From Pseudomonadota bacterium (lineage in GTDB: Bacteria > Pseudomonadota > Gammaproteobacteria > Burkholderiales > SG8-39), in assembly GCA_947455195.1 (NCBI GenBank), contig CANGMI010000004.1:372001-436000 (forward strand): a stretch of DNA of 64,000 nucleotides. Reading direction: 5' to 3'. Below, in pieces: positions 18,677-26,463 of this stretch. Position 1 is the first letter of the stretch, and the number at the start of each line of letters is the position of its first letter. A program made the position numbers and the translations under genes. The notes under the pieces were generated by a model that worked only from the letters and a program-made list of their open reading frames with translations, ran no database searches and had not been told where the DNA came from.

Positions 18677-19646
18677 TCGGCGGGCCCGAGCGTTCTGGGT
18701 TGTCGAACCCGGACGAGGCCAGATCCGGGAAGAGGTGCTGCCGATGCCGGAGGCCGATCAACTCGTCGTGAGTGCGCGCCGGAGCGGCATCAGCCGGGGC
18801 ACGGAAAGCATGGTCTTCAAGGGCCTGATACCCCCAAGCCAGTGGGAGCTCATGCGCTGCCCGTTCCAGGCGGGCGAGTTTCCCGGTCCGCTGAAGTATG
18901 GCTATGCCTCGGTCGGACAGATCGATGCAGGGCCCGACCATCTGCTTGGCAAACGGGTGTTCTGTCTGTACCCGCATCAGGACGCGTACGTCGTACCCCT
19001 CGATTCGGTGACACTGCTGCCGGACGATGTCCCCGATGCGCGGGCCGTGCTGGCAGCCAACATGGAAACCGCGATCAACGGACTCTGGGATGCAGCGCCC
19101 CGACTCGGCGACCGCATCAGCGTGGTGGGTGCAGGCGTCGTCGGTGCGCTGGTGGCTGCACTGGCTGCCCGCATCCCGGGGGTCGAGATCGAACTGGTCG
19201 ACGCTGACCCGGGGCGTGCGGCACTGGCGACGACGCTGGGCTGCGCCTTTGCACTGCCCGACGATGCCGCCGGCGAACGGGACATCATCATTCACGCCAG
19301 CGGCCACCCCGCAGGCCTTCAGACAGCGCTCCGGCTGGCCGGATTCGAAGCAACCGTGCTCGAAATGAGCTGGTACGGCGCGCAGATGGTACCCGTGCCG
19401 CTGGGCGAGGCCTTTCACAGCCGTCGGCTGACGCTGCGATCATCCCAGGTGGGCGCAGTAGCCGCCGCACAACGCGCACGGTGGGACTTCAAGCGCCGGA
19501 TGAAGCTTGCCGTCTCGCTGCTGGCCGATCCGGTTTTCGACGCGCTGCTGACAGGCCAGAGCAGCCTCGATGAACTGCCCGCCACCCTGGCGCGTCTCGC
19601 CCACCACCCTGATGGCACGCTCTGCCACACCATCGTCTATCCCTGA
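18669..19646 (+). CDS. Zinc-binding-type alcohol dehydrogenase (MDR family)
   Basis: A 325-residue medium-chain dehydrogenase lookalike. The N-terminal catalytic domain has RSGISRGTESMVFKG and CPFQAGEFPGPLKYGYASVG, as in the BchC (2-desacetyl-2-hydroxyethyl bacteriochlorophyllide dehydrogenase) branch; the Rossmann motif VVGAGVVGALVAALAA lies near residue 155. The structural-zinc Cys cluster of yeast-type ADHs is absent. Substrate unknown. ATG 18669 overlaps the reductase stop by 8 bp. No other photosynthesis gene is in the window, so a bacteriochlorophyll role is unlikely. Confidence 0.88.
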   Translation: MSDRRARAFWVVEPGRGQIREEVLPMPEADQLVVSARRSGISRGTESMVFKGLIPPSQWELMRCPFQAGEFPGPLKYGYASVGQIDAGPDHLLGKRVFCLYPHQDAYVVPLDSVTLLPDDVPDARAVLAANMETAINGLWDAAPRLGDRISVVGAGVVGALVAALAARIPGVEIELVDADPGRAALATTLGCAFALPDDAAGERDIIIHASGHPAGLQTALRLAGFEATVLEMSWYGAQMVPVPLGEAFHSRRLTLRSSQVGAVAAAQRARWDFKRRMKLAVSLLADPVFDALLTGQSSLDELPATLARLAHHPDGTLCHTIVYP

Positions 19647-19726
19647 TCGTACCGACTGCCAGCCGAGCGCCCCCACCCGAGCGCCCCCACCCATTCGCCC
19701 ACTGCCAACGCCGGAGTTCTTCCACC

Positions 19727-20131
19727 ATGTATACCCTCGCCGTATCCGACCACATCATGATCGCCCACAGCTTTCGCGGGGAGATCTTCGGCCCGGCCCA
19801 GCAACTGCATGGCGCCACCTATGGCGTGGAGGTCGAGTTCAGGCGCGAGCAACTCGACGACCATGGGCTGGTCTGTGACATCGGTCTGGCGCTGGCCGTG
19901 TTGCGCGAAGTGCTCGCAGAACTGAACTTCAAGAATCTTGACGAGGTGCCGGAACTGCGTGGTCACAACACCACGACCGAATTCATGGCTGGCGAGATCT
20001 TCAGACGCCTGAAGACCCACATCAAGGCCGGCCGAATCGGCCCCGGGACGGCCGACACGCTGGCCTCGATGCGGGTCGTGCTGCGCGAGTCGCCCGTGGC
20101 GTGGGCCGCGTTCGACGGGTCGCTCGCTTGA
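19727..20131 (+). CDS. 6-pyruvoyl-tetrahydropterin synthase / QueD-like protein, altered active site
   Basis: A 134-residue T-fold protein matching PTPS/QueD in layout: HSF for the first zinc His (H14), LHGATYGVEVEF for the His-Gly-His strand, then DIGLALAVLREVL, LNFKNLDE, HNTTTEFMAGEIF and VVLRES near the end. Two differences matter: the third zinc ligand, normally the second His of HGH, is Ala30, and the catalytic Cys expected just before that strand is absent. The protein may therefore bind a pterin without the usual chemistry or catalyse something else. Next gene starts within its stop codon. Confidence 0.82.
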   Translation: MYTLAVSDHIMIAHSFRGEIFGPAQQLHGATYGVEVEFRREQLDDHGLVCDIGLALAVLREVLAELNFKNLDEVPELRGHNTTTEFMAGEIFRRLKTHIKAGRIGPGTADTLASMRVVLRESPVAWAAFDGSLA

Positions 20132-21246
20132 CCGCATTCACGCTGATTGTTCCGGGCGCTCTCGACCAGATCACTGGCGGTTACCTGTTCGATCGGCACC
20201 TCGTTGACGGTCTGCGCGAAACCGGGCGCATCGTCGAGGTGATCGAGTTGCCCGGCGAGTTCCCGGCTGCCGATCGCATGGCGTGCACCGCCGCCGCGAC
20301 AGCCCTTGCCGGCCTGCCAGCGGGGAGCGCGGTGGTGATCGACGGTCTGGCCCTGCCAGCCTTTGCCGATTGCCTCGAGACACACCGCAGACGCCTGTCC
20401 GTCGTCGCCTTCGTGCATCACCCCTTGTCGCTCGAGACCGGGCTGACCGCAGAGACTGCCGAGACCTATGCCCGCCTCGAGCACACGCTGTGGCCACTGA
20501 TGCGCGGCCTGCTCTGCCCCAGTGCTCATACCGCCGCGGCCGTCATCGCCGCCGGGGTGTCGGCTGATCGAGTGCGGATCACGCCTCCGGGGACGCGATT
20601 CCCGCGCCCCATCGTGACAACCATCGTGACAACCATCGTGACAACCATCGTGACAACCATCGTGACAACCATCGGGAGACCCGAGCCACAGGCATCGCGG
20701 CCCCTGCAACTGCTCACGGTAGGGACCATCACCCAACGCAAGGGCCACCTCCAGTTGATCGAAGCCTTGTCGCGACTGCAGGCACTCGACTGGCAGCTTT
20801 CATGCGTCGGCAGCCTGACCCGCGATCGGGCGAGCGCCAGCGCAGTGCGCAAGGCCCTCATCACTCATGGCCTGCAACACCGCGTGACCCTGGCGGGCGA
20901 AGTGTCGATGGAACAACGGGATGCGGCCTATTGCGCGGCTGATGTGTTCGTGCTGGCCTCGCATCACGAGGGCTATGGCATGGTCTGTGCCGAGGCACTG
21001 GCGCATCACCTGCCGATCGTCGCGACAAGCGCCGGGGCGATACCAGACACCGTCGGAACGGATGCAGCCATTCTGGTGACGCCGGGCGACGTTGCCGGAC
21101 TGACCGAAGCCTTGCGTGAGGTCATCACCCAGAGGCCCCTCCGTGAACGACTGGCCGCAGGTGCAGCGCAGGCGGCGAAAAGCCTGTCCGACTGGCCCTC
21201 GGCCGTCCGTCGCTGGGCTCAGGCCCTGGACGAGCTTGTCGCATGA
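20128..21246 (+). CDS. GT4-family glycosyltransferase with a five-fold IVTT repeat
   Basis: A 372-residue GT-B retaining glycosyltransferase. LIVPGALDQITGGYLFDRHL is the N-terminal acceptor loop; the donor domain has LLTVGTITQRKGHLQLIEAL, VTLAGEV, VFVLASHHEGYGMVCAEALAHHLPIVAT (E-x7-E motif). The proposed TTG start overlaps the previous stop by TTGA; a GTG at 20101 is possible. Between the two domains five exact 12-bp units (20611-20670) encode IVTT five times, a linker the family does not need. It overlaps the methyltransferase start by ATGA-type overlap of 4 bp. Confidence 0.9.
   Translation: MTAFTLIVPGALDQITGGYLFDRHLVDGLRETGRIVEVIELPGEFPAADRMACTAAATALAGLPAGSAVVIDGLALPAFADCLETHRRRLSVVAFVHHPLSLETGLTAETAETYARLEHTLWPLMRGLLCPSAHTAAAVIAAGVSADRVRITPPGTRFPRPIVTTIVTTIVTTIVTTIVTTIGRPEPQASRPLQLLTVGTITQRKGHLQLIEALSRLQALDWQLSCVGSLTRDRASASAVRKALITHGLQHRVTLAGEVSMEQRDAAYCAADVFVLASHHEGYGMVCAEALAHHLPIVATSAGAIPDTVGTDAAILVTPGDVAGLTEALREVITQRPLRERLAAGAAQAAKSLSDWPSAVRRWAQALDELVA
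20611..20670 (+). repeat. Tandem repeat, five exact 12-bp units (ATCGTGACAACC)
   Basis: Units start at 20611, 20623, 20635, 20647 and 20659, followed by a partial ATCG. The 12-bp period keeps the glycosyltransferase frame, adding IVTT per copy in the interdomain linker. Perfect identity between units indicates recent slippage expansion. Confidence 0.97.
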
Positions 21247-22112
21247 GCGGCTTTTCGCCCGAATGGCTTGCGCAGCGCGAACCTCTGGATGCTGCTGCAC
21301 GGGACCCCGGCCTCGCGCAGGCATTCGCAGACTCCATCGCGCGCACACCGCGCCGGATCGTCGATCTGGGTGCCGGCACCGGAGCGAACCTGCGCCTGCT
21401 CGCGCCGCTCATCGGCGGCGACCAGGACTGGCTGCTGATCGACAACGATCCGGCGCTGCTGACGGCGCAGCGCCGCGAGATCGGTCGATGGGCGAGAGAG
21501 CATGGGTGGGGCTTCACGCAAGAGGCTGACGGCATCGCGCAGATCACCACCGGGTCTGCGCGCTGGCGCGTTCGATCGGAGCCACTCGACCTCCAGGCAG
21601 CGCTCGAACAGGTCGTGCTGCACGACGCGGATGGCGTAACCACAACAGCCTTTCTGGACCTGGTCTCTTCCGAGTGGGTCGATCGTCTTTGTCGGATGCT
21701 GTCAGGCTCACCGCGTCCGCTGCTGGCAACCCTCAGCGTTGATGGACGACGCCGATGGAATCCCGCGATGCAGGCCGACGCCCGATTGCATCGCGCGTTC
21801 GAACACCATCAGGCGGGTGACAAGGGGTTTGGCGCCGCGCTGGGTATCGCTGCGGTCGACGAGATGGCAGCGCGCCTCGCGCGAGTCGGATTTTCGGTAC
21901 ACACCGCCCGCAGCGATTGGGTGATGGCCGGCGACCACCCGGCCTTGCTCGCGCAAATGATCGATGAGGCAGTGACCGTCGGATGCGAGGTCGACCCGGG
22001 TGCCGCGCCCGAGTTCATCGCATGGGCCGCGCGCCGTCATGCTCAGGCTGCCAACGGTGAACTGACCCTGACCATCGGGCATCGCGATCTGCTGGCGCTG
22101 CCCCTTGCGTAG
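21243..22112 (+). CDS. Class I SAM-dependent methyltransferase
   Basis: A 289-residue methyltransferase. Motif I is RIVDLGAGTGANLRLL (about residues 38-53), an acidic residue follows beta-2 in WLLIDND, and motif IV is TAFLDLVSSEWVDRL. The end of motif VI is not obvious. It starts inside the stop of the glycosyltransferase gene and is the last gene of the run that begins at 15484. Target unknown; likely tailors the product of this gene set. Confidence 0.88.
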   Translation: MSGFSPEWLAQREPLDAAARDPGLAQAFADSIARTPRRIVDLGAGTGANLRLLAPLIGGDQDWLLIDNDPALLTAQRREIGRWAREHGWGFTQEADGIAQITTGSARWRVRSEPLDLQAALEQVVLHDADGVTTTAFLDLVSSEWVDRLCRMLSGSPRPLLATLSVDGRRRWNPAMQADARLHRAFEHHQAGDKGFGAALGIAAVDEMAARLARVGFSVHTARSDWVMAGDHPALLAQMIDEAVTVGCEVDPGAAPEFIAWAARRHAQAANGELTLTIGHRDLLALPLA

Positions 22113-22133
22113 GGTCGGGAGGGCGTGGGGTCA

Positions 22134-22180
22134 GGGTTGTGGGGTCAGGTCTTGCCAGGCAATACCTGACTCCACAACCC
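22134..22180. repeat. REP-like hairpin with 21-bp arms between convergent genes
   Basis: Left arm 22134-22154 and right arm 22160-22180 pair at 19 of 21 positions with a CCAGG loop. The core GGGGTCAGGTCTTG is the same dispersed word as at 5030, 8359 and 10896. Placed exactly between the ends of the methyltransferase (+) and the VWA gene (-), it could act as a bidirectional terminator. Confidence 0.8.
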
Positions 22181-22181
22181 C

Positions 22182-23507
22182 CTACTCGCGCAGCCCCACC
22201 CGCACCCCGAAGGGCACCTCGTCGGTGCCTTCGGGCGTCACCAGCCAGATCACCGGCCAAGGCGGGGGCCGGTCAGGAAAGGTGCCGTAGCCGTCGGTCG
22301 CGTAGATCATCACCATCGATCCTGCAGGACGCTGGCCGGCCACATGGGCGAAGACCGGCCTGAAATCCGTGCCCCCTCGCCCCTCCAGGGTCATGACCGA
22401 CGGCACGTCGGTGCCATCCATCGCCTCGTATCGGCGAACCGACTGCACGGTGGCATCGGCCTGGATCACCACCAGTTCACACGGAAAGGTCTCGCGAAAC
22501 GCCCGCAATTCGGCCACGATGCGGGAGAGCAACTCGATCGGCATCGAGCCCGATGTGTCGATCGCGAATACGATCGCACCGGGTGATTCGATGCCCATCG
22601 AGGGCAGGTACAGACCCCGATGGAGGTGCTTCTTCGCGTACGGCCAACTACTCCAGTCGGTGCGGATGCGATCGTGCAGCCAGTGGCGCAGCACCACGCG
22701 CCAGTCGATGTGCGCCTCGGCGACCATGGCGCACTCCTGGCGAAACCACCCGGCGCGCTGACCGTGCAGGTGCGTGGCAGCCTCGGTTCGCAGGTTCGCG
22801 CGCAACTCGCGCAACTGCTCACGGTCTGGTGCATCCCGATCGCGCAGCGGAACCACCGAGGGATGCTCGGGATCGAGCAGATCTGCACCTGCGCCCGGAA
22901 CGACTCCTGCCGGATCGGGATCACCGTCATCGCCGACGCCACGACCCTTTCTGTCCGGGTCCGGCTCTCCGCCCTCGTGACCGAGGAGCGCTGCAAGCCT
23001 TGCGAGGTTCGCGGGCAGGTCGGCGTAGATCTGCTCGGCGGTATGGCCCATATAGTTCCGCAGCACCCAGCCGCCGCCGGGCAGTTCAAATCCGGCATCG
23101 ATGAGCATGAGGTTGATGGCGATATCACAGGCAATGTTCCACACCCGAGGTTCACGATCGCCGCGCCGCCCCAAGTGATCAAGCAGCGCATGCAGGACCT
23201 CGTGAGCGAGCACCCCGCGCATCTCGGCATCGGTGAGCGTGGCGCACCAGGTCGGGTTGTAGAAAAGGTGGTAACCGTCGGTGGCCATGGTGGCGCACCA
23301 GTCAGCCGATCCGGCCGAGCGGAGCGGCAATCGCATCACCGCACTGGCCAGAAACGGCGTCTCGAGGGCCAGTTGCACTCGCGAACGGGTGAGGCGAGCC
23401 TCGATCGGCTCGACGCTGCCCGCGCCCGACACGACGCTGCCCTCGGACGGCAGGACGGGGCCCCGGGTCGGCGCCGCATCGCCCTCAGCGGACAAGGAGG
23501 TGCCCAT
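22182..23507 (-). CDS. VWA domain protein with HExxH metallopeptidase-like domain (DUF2201 type)
   Basis: A 441-residue protein. The N-terminal half has AHEVLHALLDH, a zinc-peptidase HExxH at residues 102-106, as in the DUF2201 family of putative metallopeptidases. A Pro/Gly/Asp-rich linker follows (about 180-235). The C-terminal half is a VWA-like domain with the MIDAS DTSGS at residues 317-321. MoxR/VWA pairs act as chaperone-like or metal-loading machines. It overlaps the MoxR gene by 23 bp and is the last gene of the retron-type operon. Confidence 0.88.
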   Translation of the reverse strand: MGTSLSAEGDAAPTRGPVLPSEGSVVSGAGSVEPIEARLTRSRVQLALETPFLASAVMRLPLRSAGSADWCATMATDGYHLFYNPTWCATLTDAEMRGVLAHEVLHALLDHLGRRGDREPRVWNIACDIAINLMLIDAGFELPGGGWVLRNYMGHTAEQIYADLPANLARLAALLGHEGGEPDPDRKGRGVGDDGDPDPAGVVPGAGADLLDPEHPSVVPLRDRDAPDREQLRELRANLRTEAATHLHGQRAGWFRQECAMVAEAHIDWRVVLRHWLHDRIRTDWSSWPYAKKHLHRGLYLPSMGIESPGAIVFAIDTSGSMPIELLSRIVAELRAFRETFPCELVVIQADATVQSVRRYEAMDGTDVPSVMTLEGRGGTDFRPVFAHVAGQRPAGSMVMIYATDGYGTFPDRPPPWPVIWLVTPEGTDEVPFGVRVGLRE

Positions 23508-24471
23508 GGCTTGCGATGAAGGTCTTGTAGCCGGGCTCGCGCACGAAGGCGGTCCGGGCGCGCATCAGATCACGAGCCATGATCACACCGAACTCCGGGG
23601 GAACGCGGTTGATCAGAACCGCACCTGCCTTGCTCACCTCGGCATCGGCAGCTTCGCAAGCCATCCACGAGGTCAGCGTGTAGATCCCGTCGAGCGACTT
23701 CGGTAGCGTCGCGTTCTCGGGATCGGCCACGATCTTGCGCATGTCGGCTTCGGTAAGGGCCTTCTTCAGGAAGGCGGCAAACTCGATGGCAGCGCCCTCG
23801 CCCACGATGCCTGCAGCCAGATCGGCACAGGCCTTGTACCCCCCGAAGACCCGGATGACATCAGAGAGCATTTCCCACGAGCGTGGCGTCGGATAGGCGG
23901 CCGCGTCGCCCGGCGCTTCGGCCAGCAGCGCCGGCCGGGCCCCGATGAAGGAGATCACCAGCGGATCGAGACGGCGCTCGATCGCCCAGGCCCGCCAGTC
24001 GGCCGCATCGGTCTCGAAGTCGAGATGAATGAAGCGATTGGACAGCGCCGAGGACATGCGAAAGGTGACGGCCCGGTCCTGCTGCCGGTTGCCAGCCGCC
24101 ACGATCCACCAGCCGGCGGGCAGCTCGTACTCGCCGATGCGCCGGTCGAGCACCAGTTGGTAGAGCCCCGCCTGCACGAGCGGCGGCGCGGCGTTGATCT
24201 CATCCAGAAAGAGCACACCGGGGGGCGCCTCGGCCGAGGGCAGAAAGGCAGGCGGACACCACACGGCACGCCCCTTGTCGATCGAGGGAATGCCGCGCAG
24301 GTCCGTCGGGTCGAGAAGCGAGGCACGCAGGTCGATCACCGGCAGGTCGGCCTTTGCCGCCACTGCACGCACGATCGAGCTCTTGCCCACGCCCGGTGGC
24401 CCCCAGATGAAAGCCGGCCAGCGCTGGGCCATGAGCGATTGCAGGACGGTGGAAAGACGGGAAGGTTTCAT
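23485..24471 (-). CDS. MoxR-family AAA+ ATPase
   Basis: A 328-residue AAA+ ATPase. Walker A is GPPGVGKS at residues 24-31, Walker B VLFLDEIN with Asp90/Glu91, then a sensor-like VAAGNRQQDRAVTFRMSSALSNRF with the arginine-finger region, and a helical lid including YPTPRSWEMLSDVI. The MoxR class works with VWA partners, here the overlapping downstream gene. The ATG at 24471 lies 23 bp after the preceding gene. In this context it may power an effector step of the upstream retron. Confidence 0.92.
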   Translation of the reverse strand: MKPSRLSTVLQSLMAQRWPAFIWGPPGVGKSSIVRAVAAKADLPVIDLRASLLDPTDLRGIPSIDKGRAVWCPPAFLPSAEAPPGVLFLDEINAAPPLVQAGLYQLVLDRRIGEYELPAGWWIVAAGNRQQDRAVTFRMSSALSNRFIHLDFETDAADWRAWAIERRLDPLVISFIGARPALLAEAPGDAAAYPTPRSWEMLSDVIRVFGGYKACADLAAGIVGEGAAIEFAAFLKKALTEADMRKIVADPENATLPKSLDGIYTLTSWMACEAADAEVSKAGAVLINRVPPEFGVIMARDLMRARTAFVREPGYKTFIASHGHLLVR

Positions 24472-24494
24472 GGACGGCGGCTCGGCATGGAGGC

Positions 24495-25535
24495 TCAGGA
24501 CGTTGGGGATACCGGCGATGGCGAAGCGGATGGGTCGACGAGGACGAGCAGATCGGCGAGGCTCGCCGGGGTAAGCCAGCGATATACGGCGGTCAGGCGT
24601 CTGGCAAGCTCGAGGGGCACCCTGATGTGTTCGGGTTCACCCGAGAATGTCCCGAACACCGGGTCAAGCAGTGCCCCGGTCGAGCAGCGTGCCAACCCCT
24701 GCGGCCCCACTGCGGTGAAATCGATCGTGGCAATGACGCAGGCCTGCTCCGTGCCGTAGCCGATCTGGAACCCCTGCCCGGCCATTGCAGCGGCATGCAC
24801 CTCCATCACGCGCTCGGGCGGTGCGATCACGCCCCAGACCTGCCGCGACCGCGCCCGGAGCAGCAGTCCGGGCATCCGGCGCGTGACCAGGGCGCGGCTG
24901 GCGCCATCGCGACGCACGAGCGAGAACTCGATGGGCACCTCCTTGCGGCGCGGTACCAGCAAGGAGCCCTTGCCCCACTGGATCTCGAGCAGGGCATCAC
25001 CCTCCTCGGGGATCGACACACGGGCGGGCGAGACCTCGATGCGGCGCAAGGCCTCGAGGGCCGAGCTGATCGCATCCGGGGCCAGCACCTCGACAGGCCG
25101 GGGCGGCGACGCGTTGGCGAGGCGATGCCGATCGGCCCGCGTCAGTGCAGTGCGTTGCCCGGTCCGATCGACATAAACGGTCGTGCCGCGCGAGCCCCGA
25201 ATCTCGAAGTACCCTGCCTCGACCGCTGAAAGCTGGCTGTAGTAGCGCCGGTCTGCCCTCGTGCCCCGGCCACTGCCCGTCGTGTGCGTGCTCAGCCACG
25301 CGGCCAGGCCGAGCACATCGAGCGCATCGCCACGAAACGGCAGCACCGCCCCCGGGGTGCCGTTGCGCGCAGGGTCGAGCAGAGCGCGCTGCACCGGTTC
25401 CTTCACGCTCGCCTCGAGCAGCGCAACCAGTTCACCGACGAGCCCGTCGTCGCCCCGATCACGCGCGAGTCGTGCAGCCGCCCACAGGGCGGACACCGGA
25501 AACGCGATCGAATCGACCATCGCCACCTCAGTCAT
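24495..25535 (-). CDS. Unknown protein of the retron operon
   Basis: A 346-residue protein without a family I can name. The ATG at 25535 is chosen because it overlaps the methyltransferase stop by 8 bp; an in-frame start further upstream lies inside that gene. The N-terminal third is helical with an LSTHTTGSGRGTRADRRYYSQL basic patch; the middle (about 190-260) is beta-rich (ISIPEEGDALLEIQWGKGSLLVPRR-type strands); the C-terminus ends in a Ser/Pro tail. It sits between a DNA methyltransferase and a MoxR ATPase, so a substrate or adaptor of the MoxR/VWA pair is possible. Confidence 0.75.
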   Translation of the reverse strand: MTEVAMVDSIAFPVSALWAAARLARDRGDDGLVGELVALLEASVKEPVQRALLDPARNGTPGAVLPFRGDALDVLGLAAWLSTHTTGSGRGTRADRRYYSQLSAVEAGYFEIRGSRGTTVYVDRTGQRTALTRADRHRLANASPPRPVEVLAPDAISSALEALRRIEVSPARVSIPEEGDALLEIQWGKGSLLVPRRKEVPIEFSLVRRDGASRALVTRRMPGLLLRARSRQVWGVIAPPERVMEVHAAAMAGQGFQIGYGTEQACVIATIDFTAVGPQGLARCSTGALLDPVFGTFSGEPEHIRVPLELARRLTAVYRWLTPASLADLLVLVDPSASPSPVSPTS

Positions 25536-26463
25536 GATGCATCGGCTCGCTCTGATCGGGCTCACCCTGAGCGCGCTCACCGTGATTCGACTCGCCCCGA
25601 CTCAACTCGCCCTGACTCAACTCGCCCTGATCCGGCTCGCCCTGAATCTGCTCGGGCGATTCGCCCTCGAACACCCCGAGATTGCGCCGGGCCAGGGCAT
25701 GCGCCTCGCGATCGATCTCCCAGCCCCAGGCCGGTCGACCCAGAGCCTGTGCCACCACCAGCGTGGTGCCCCCGCCCATGAAGGGGTCGACCACCCAGTC
25801 GCCGGGCGCCGTCCAGGTGCGGATCAGCGCCTCCAGCACCGGGATCGGTGCCTGGAAGCGGTGAGCCGCCGGCAGATGCCCCTTGCCCGATACGATCATG
25901 TCGGACTGCAGCAGGTCCAGATCCGCCTCGGTCGGCTCGCCGCGATGGCGCGACCCCGGCTTCTCGAAGACCAGGAACACCTCGGGGTCGAAGGGCATGG
26001 GCAGGCCCTCGCGCACCCGGCTGGCTGCGAGCTGGCGCCGCCCCAGGGTCTGGAAGGCCGGACGCCAGAGGTGCCGGGTGAGGAGGCGCAGGCCCAGTGC
26101 CTCGATCATCTGCCGGTGGATGCCCTCGACCGGCAGGAGGGCAGCACCCAGGCGCACGTCGCGGGTCTGCACGATCAGATGTCCCCCGGGCCTCAGCACC
26201 CGCTCGCAAGCGCGAAAGACCGGACGCAGCGAGAGGGCAAACACTTCGGTCTCGGCGCGCAGGGCCGCGATTTCCGCAGCGTCGAGCCGCCCTTCGCGCA
26301 GCCGCGCCTCGATCGCGTCGGGGAAATAGGGTGGACTCGTGAGCACCAGGGGCACATGGCCGGGGGGTAATGCATGCAGATCCGCCCCACTGCCCAGGTG
26401 CACTGAGACGGCAACCGGCACGGTATCCCGGGCCGCCCGCAACATCGATGCGCGCCGGCTCAT
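25528..26463 (-). CDS. Site-specific DNA methyltransferase (TSPPY type, beta class)
   Basis: A 311-residue amino-methyltransferase. The catalytic motif IV TSPPY is at residues 42-46, and motif I (DPFMGGGTT) comes late, near residue 225, which is the beta-class order; TSPPY is most typical of N4-cytosine enzymes. No restriction endonuclease is adjacent. The last ~35 residues are a chain of seven five-residue units ending in GE or SE, encoded by 15-bp repeats. The ATG overlaps the reverse transcriptase stop by ATGA, so it is translated with it. Confidence 0.88.
   Translation of the reverse strand: MSRRASMLRAARDTVPVAVSVHLGSGADLHALPPGHVPLVLTSPPYFPDAIEARLREGRLDAAEIAALRAETEVFALSLRPVFRACERVLRPGGHLIVQTRDVRLGAALLPVEGIHRQMIEALGLRLLTRHLWRPAFQTLGRRQLAASRVREGLPMPFDPEVFLVFEKPGSRHRGEPTEADLDLLQSDMIVSGKGHLPAAHRFQAPIPVLEALIRTWTAPGDWVVDPFMGGGTTLVVAQALGRPAWGWEIDREAHALARRNLGVFEGESPEQIQGEPDQGELSQGELSRGESNHGERAQGEPDQSEPMHHD
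25546..25650 (-). repeat. Seven degenerate 15-bp tandem units in the methyltransferase C-terminus
   Basis: Units of the type CTCGCCCTGACTCAA (plus-strand reading) run without gaps from 25546 to 25650. On the coding strand they specify five-residue units xxxGE. The units differ at several positions, so this is older than the 12-bp repeat at 20611. Confidence 0.85.

Noticed and set aside
18669-19646. Alcohol dehydrogenase considered as bacteriochlorophyll gene bchC
   Set aside because: No other photosynthesis gene is in the window and the neighbours are pterin- and glycoside-type enzymes.
20611-20670. Tandem repeat considered as a CRISPR or iteron array
   Set aside because: Units are only 12 bp, without spacers, and inside a coding frame.
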